A stretch of 64,000 bases of DNA from Chitinophaga fulva (GTDB lineage Bacteria > Bacteroidota > Bacteroidia > Chitinophagales > Chitinophagaceae). Of this stretch, positions 60,700 through 64,000 are shown piece by piece (position 1 is the stretch's first letter; each line of letters begins with the position of its first letter). The notes below the pieces were generated by a model. It worked only from the letters and a program-made list of their open reading frames with translations, ran no database searches and had not been told where the DNA came from. The stretch is from positions 3,286,810-3,350,809 of the forward strand of contig NZ_JABBGC010000001.1 of NCBI RefSeq assembly GCF_012927205.1, given 5' to 3'. Both the position numbers and the translations under genes were made by a program.

Positions 60700-61353
60700 A
60701 TGAAAGCGTTTATTTTCGATCTCAACGGGACCATGATCAACGACATGGAATTTCATCTGGACGGCTGGCACAGCATGTTAAACAAACTGGGCGCCAATAT
60801 GAGCCGGGAAGAAGTAAGAGGCCATATGTACGGTAAAAATGAAGAACTGCTGGTGCGCATTTTCGGAAAAGACCGCTTTACCCTGCCGGAAATGCTGGAT
60901 ATCGCCCATCAGAAAGAAGTGCTGTACCAGGAAGCTTTCCGCCCTCATCTGGAGCTGATTGCCGGTTTACCCGTATTTCTCCGCGAAGCGGCTGCCAAAG
61001 GTATCCCGATGGCCATCGGTTCCGCAGCCAACCGTTTTAACATCAACTATGTACTTGATAACCTGCAACTGCACGATTTTTTCACAGCTATCGTCAGCGC
61101 AGAAGACGTAACGACCAGTAAGCCCAATCCTGAAGTGTTCCTGAAATGCGCGGCTGCTTTAGCTGCTGCACCGGCGGACTGTATCGTTTTTGAAGATGCG
61201 CCTAAAGGTGTGGAGGCCGCACTGAACGCGGGTATGGAGGCTATCGCGTTAACGACCATGCATACACGGGAAGAATTTGCCAACTATCCCAATATCAGGG
61301 CTTTCGTGTCTGACTATAATGATCCGGTGTTACAGCAACTGCTAACAGCATAA
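60700..61353 (+). CDS. HAD-family hydrolase, beta-phosphoglucomutase-like, with DxN motif
   Basis: 217 aa, cytosolic. HAD subfamily I with an alpha-helical cap. The nucleophile motif is FDLNGTMIND: Asp7 is retained, but the second Asp (general acid/base in DxD) is Asn9. Other motifs: IGSAAN (motif II Ser), TSKPNPEVF (motif III Lys) and VFEDAPKGVEAA (motif IV Asp). The cap has MYGKNEELLVRIFG. Closest to beta-phosphoglucomutase/phosphatase-like proteins of Bacteroidota. The Asn should weaken phosphatase chemistry or change the reaction; substrate unknown. Confidence 0.88.
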   Translation: MKAFIFDLNGTMINDMEFHLDGWHSMLNKLGANMSREEVRGHMYGKNEELLVRIFGKDRFTLPEMLDIAHQKEVLYQEAFRPHLELIAGLPVFLREAAAKGIPMAIGSAANRFNINYVLDNLQLHDFFTAIVSAEDVTTSKPNPEVFLKCAAALAAAPADCIVFEDAPKGVEAALNAGMEAIALTTMHTREEFANYPNIRAFVSDYNDPVLQQLLTA

Positions 61354-61419
61354 CCCACCAAATGTTTTTTTAATATCATCCTGGTGACATAAATTGCTGC
61401 TGTCAACTGTTTAACTGTT

Positions 61420-62055
61420 ATGAAACATCATACCGGGTGGTCTTCCCTGCTGGTAACGGTAGCAAACATTATCTTCGGTTTCGACGGTCAGGACCTGAAA
61501 CTGTTACTGGTAAAGCATACTGAAGGGCCCCTGAAAAACAGGTGGTGCCTGCCCGGCGACTGTCTGCAATCTTCGGAAAATTTCGATCAGACGGCTGCCC
61601 GCATTCAGCAGACACTTACCGGCCATGAAAAAATCTACCGGGAACAGCTGGGCGCCTTCGGCCCGTCTAAACGCACTGCCGGTGAACGGAAAGCGTCTGT
61701 CGCATTTTTCTCACTGATGTATATCCGCAGAGAGAAACTGTTCCCGTTGCATGGCGGTCGCCCGGAATGGCACTTGTTTCAGGAGCTGCCATCGCTACCC
61801 GCAGATCATCATCATATACTGGAAGCGGCATTGCAGCATATCCGTTACCAGTCATCCACGCCTCCGTTGCTGTTCAAACTGCTGCCGCCAAAATTTACCA
61901 TCCCACAACTGCAACTCCTATACGAAATGGTGCATGGGCATCCTTTCGATAAACGGAACTTCAGCCGTAAAATGCTGTCCACCGGTTTGCTGATAAAACA
62001 ATCAGATAAGGAGAAACTGAGCTCGAAGCGGGGAGCATTTTATTACAAGCTATAA
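61420..62055 (+). CDS. NrtR-like regulator with inactive Nudix domain
   Basis: 211 aa. N-terminal Nudix fold (VTVANIIFGFDGQDLKLLLV; NRWCLPGDCL) but the Nudix box is broken: in G-x5-E-x7-REUxEE-xGU the catalytic REUxEE is ARIQQT. A C-terminal winged helix follows (PPKFTIPQLQLLYEMVHG; FDKRNFSRKMLSTGLLIKQ). This is the layout of NrtR-type regulators, in which a dead Nudix domain senses ADP-ribose-like ligands and represses NAD or sugar genes. None of the usual targets are adjacent. Start ATG 61420, 66 bp after the HAD gene; probably its own unit. Confidence 0.85.
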   Translation: MKHHTGWSSLLVTVANIIFGFDGQDLKLLLVKHTEGPLKNRWCLPGDCLQSSENFDQTAARIQQTLTGHEKIYREQLGAFGPSKRTAGERKASVAFFSLMYIRREKLFPLHGGRPEWHLFQELPSLPADHHHILEAALQHIRYQSSTPPLLFKLLPPKFTIPQLQLLYEMVHGHPFDKRNFSRKMLSTGLLIKQSDKEKLSSKRGAFYYKL

Positions 62056-62145
62056 CCGCTGATAGACAGGATTACTGCTGATCTTCCTGATTTTCGAAGA
62101 TTGTTATATGTTGTAAACCAGATTCTTTCTTTTACTTAGATTGAT

Positions 62146-62193
62146 AAAAATGGGACAGCCATTGATTTCTTTATCAATGGCTGTCCCATTTTT
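62146..62193. terminator. Bidirectional intrinsic terminator, 21-bp perfect stem
   Basis: Stem 62146-62166 / 62173-62193 (AAAAATGGGACAGCC... and complement), 6-nt loop TTCTTT, A and T runs on both sides. It lies between the convergent NrtR-like and alkaline phosphatase genes. Confidence 0.9.
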
Positions 62194-62217
62194 ATTAAAT
62201 CCGGTTACATAAGCAAT

Positions 62218-64000
62218 TTATTTTGATCTTCGGGAGTCAGGGGAATCAGCGGTAATCATGTCCATCACAGTCAATATCTTCTTAAAGATTTCATTGTTCT
62301 CATACACGCCCTGGAACTCCTGGCTGTTGGGGCCGTAGGCAAAGACCATTACGGGAATGCCAGTATGGTCATTGGTTGCAAAATGGCCGCGCAATGTGCC
62401 ATTGGCAATGCTGCCATCCATCAGGGCGAGGCCGCCGGTTTCGTGGTCCGCGGTAACAATGATGGTGGTCTGTTTGTCTTTATCCGCAAAGCGCAGGGCT
62501 TCTCCGATCGTGTCGTCGAAGTCCAGCATTTCCCGCACGAGGTAATCGAGATCGTTATGATGACCGCCATGGTCTATACGGGAGCCTTCTACCATCAGGA
62601 AGAAACCTTTGCCGGAAGCGTTGAGTTGCTGCAACGCCTTTTTAAGGGCGTCTTTAAGATAGGAGCCACGGCCGTCGCGCATGGAAGTAACGGTTTTGTC
62701 AGAAAGGATAACGAGGGTACGGCCTTGTGTGGTGGCGTCCCAGGCATTGAGATCATCATAGAAACGAATGCCGGACTGGGCAAGTGTTTGACGCAGGTCT
62801 CCCTTTACATCGCGGGCAAAATCTTCCTTGCCGCCGCCAACAGCCAGCTGCAGTTTGCTGTTGATCAGCTGTTGATGGAGGATTTGCGTGTTGTCGCGGT
62901 CAGGCGTGTGACCGTAGAAGCCGGCGGGCGTGGCGCCCGTAATTTCTTCCGTCACGATCACGCCGCTGGGAATGCCTTTGGCAGCCAGTAGCTCAGGCAA
63001 TACCGGAATAGCATGGTACGTATTGTCCATCCCTATTTCCCGGTTGTTGGTTTTAGAGCCGGAGCTCAGGGCGGTGGCGCCTGCGGCGGAATCAGTATGA
63101 TAGTTATCGGTGGAAGCCGTTTTGGACAGGCCCAGATGCCGCATCCGGAACAGGTTCAGATCACCTTTATTGGCGGTATAGCCGGCAAACATCTCCGCCA
63201 GACCGGTACCGTCGCCGATGAAGAGGATGACGTTTTTGGATTTCACGCGGGTGGCGTCAGAGGCATAGGTAGGTGTATATACCGGGTGTACGGGCAGATT
63301 GCCGGTGCTGGTGTTAGCCGTGTTTTTAAGCACGTCTGCCAGTTCTTCGGGATAGTCTGTGCCAATCACATCGGCGCCCAGGTCCATCAGTTTGTAATAG
63401 CATGTTTTGGCGGAAGGGGCGCCCCAGAAGCGGAAAGGAAAGCCCTGCTGGTGCACTTTGGAGATCACGCCTTTTACTTTTTCCAGTTCTGCCGGCAGGA
63501 AAGTGCCTTTGCCATTCCATTTGCTGAACAGGTGGAAGTCGGTGCTGACCAGTGCCACGCGCTGTTTTACGGCAGCAGGGTAGGTGCTGTCCGGACGGCC
63601 GTCGAAGAAAAAGAGTTTATCGAAATCTGACCAGGCGCCTACTGGTGGAATGTTTCCGGAAAGGATCACCTGTACCGCGTTGGGGTTTACCGACGGATCA
63701 AAGTACTGGCGATAAGGGAGCAACAGTGTCTGCAAGGCCTGCAAGGTAGGCACGCCGGCAGTTTTGATGTCTACCAGCAACCGCAGGGGAGTGCCGTCTG
63801 CATAGGCTTTGCCGTCGTTCAGGGCAAACTGCCGGATGACCGGCTCCAGGTACAGTGTTTTGAAAGTCCGGTTGGACTTGATATCCCGGGTGTCGTGGGC
63901 CACATATAATTCACCGTCTTTCAGGTGGATGTCTGCCTCTATGTAACCAAACTGCAGGGCTGCGGCCTGATAGAAAGGTGTTTTGCGTTCGTAGTCGTTA
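62218..64000 (-). CDS. Phosphodiesterase - alkaline phosphatase fusion (5' end outside window)
   Basis: The frame is open to the right edge; the GTG at 63903 is internal. From the edge it reads NDYERKTPFYQAAALQFGYI and EADIHLKDGELYVAHDT, which is the start of a PI-PLC/GDPD-type TIM barrel domain (to about nt 63310, GADVIGTDYPEE). It is followed by a complete alkaline phosphatase: NVILFIGDGTGLAEM, HTDSAAGATALSSGSKT (Ser nucleophile), FLMVEGSRIDHGGHHND and VTADHETGGLAL with metal ligands. In one polypeptide it may release phosphate from glycerophosphodiesters in two steps (inference). Its signal peptide would be outside the window. It is a minus-strand gene convergent with the NrtR-like gene; a bidirectional terminator separates them. 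Confidence 0.9.
   Translation of the reverse strand, partial: NDYERKTPFYQAAALQFGYIEADIHLKDGELYVAHDTRDIKSNRTFKTLYLEPVIRQFALNDGKAYADGTPLRLLVDIKTAGVPTLQALQTLLLPYRQYFDPSVNPNAVQVILSGNIPPVGAWSDFDKLFFFDGRPDSTYPAAVKQRVALVSTDFHLFSKWNGKGTFLPAELEKVKGVISKVHQQGFPFRFWGAPSAKTCYYKLMDLGADVIGTDYPEELADVLKNTANTSTGNLPVHPVYTPTYASDATRVKSKNVILFIGDGTGLAEMFAGYTANKGDLNLFRMRHLGLSKTASTDNYHTDSAAGATALSSGSKTNNREIGMDNTYHAIPVLPELLAAKGIPSGVIVTEEITGATPAGFYGHTPDRDNTQILHQQLINSKLQLAVGGGKEDFARDVKGDLRQTLAQSGIRFYDDLNAWDATTQGRTLVILSDKTVTSMRDGRGSYLKDALKKALQQLNASGKGFFLMVEGSRIDHGGHHNDLDYLVREMLDFDDTIGEALRFADKDKQTTIIVTADHETGGLALMDGSIANGTLRGHFATNDHTGIPVMVFAYGPNSQEFQGVYENNEIFKKILTVMDMITADSPDSRRSK

Overview
The window comes from a Bacteroidota genome, most probably the family Chitinophagaceae and plausibly Chitinophaga. 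The evidence is two SusC/SusD pairs, the TAnnTTTG-type promoter element in front of many genes, scarce Shine-Dalgarno sequences, many outer-membrane beta-barrels and lipoproteins, and families typical of that phylum. No rRNA, tRNA, CRISPR array, phage or intact insertion sequence was seen. The genus is an inference; no search was run.

Layout. 1-7.9 kb: a sulfated-glycan utilisation cluster (SusC with STN domain, SusD, two formylglycine-type sulfatases) ending at a large nested inverted repeat. 8.0-18.5 kb: mixed housekeeping and accessory genes (NmrA-like reductase, TonB siderophore receptor, envelope proteins, DbpA-type helicase, TetR pair, dipeptidase E, lipoprotein galactose mutarotase). 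18.5-24.0 kb: a second SusC/SusD pair on the minus strand, with a 925-bp upstream region carrying LacI-operator-like sites. 24.0-25.2 kb: an unusual membrane protein. 25.2-32.7 kb: a MoxR / DUF58 / BatA / DUF4175-like / membrane-protein operon with a divergent DUF4159 gene. 32.9-39.1 kb: two tandem copies of a secreted TldD-TldE metalloprotease pair. 39.1-45.3 kb: small envelope proteins, an alpha/beta hydrolase, an SDR, a LacX-like epimerase, a primase-like unknown protein and a decayed AT-rich mini-operon. 45.4-52.7 kb: an outer-membrane protein gene and a TolC-adaptor-RND efflux operon with its TetR regulator and three matching operator sites. 53.1-59.0 kb: a signalling cluster (hybrid histidine kinase, CheR, CheB, receiver-kinase, and a convergent GAF/PAS protein) without chemoreceptors. 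59.1-64 kb: an internally deleted hydrolase, a YncE-like propeller, a HAD phosphatase, a NrtR-like regulator with a dead Nudix box, and a phosphodiesterase-alkaline phosphatase fusion running off the right edge.

How parts work together. The SusCD proteins import glycan fragments that the co-transcribed sulfatases desulfate. The MoxR ATPase probably acts on the DUF58 and BatA-type membrane partners encoded after it. The TldD-TldE pairs should form heterodimeric metalloproteases, here exported. The TetR protein probably represses both itself and the efflux operon. CheR and CheB, between two kinases, suggest methylation-linked signalling separate from classical chemotaxis.

Most worth following up: the repeated TetR operators, the duplicated exported TldD-TldE locus, the receptor-free CheR/CheB kinase module, the primase-like unknown protein, and a dispersed perfect palindrome that sits in frame inside one coding region.
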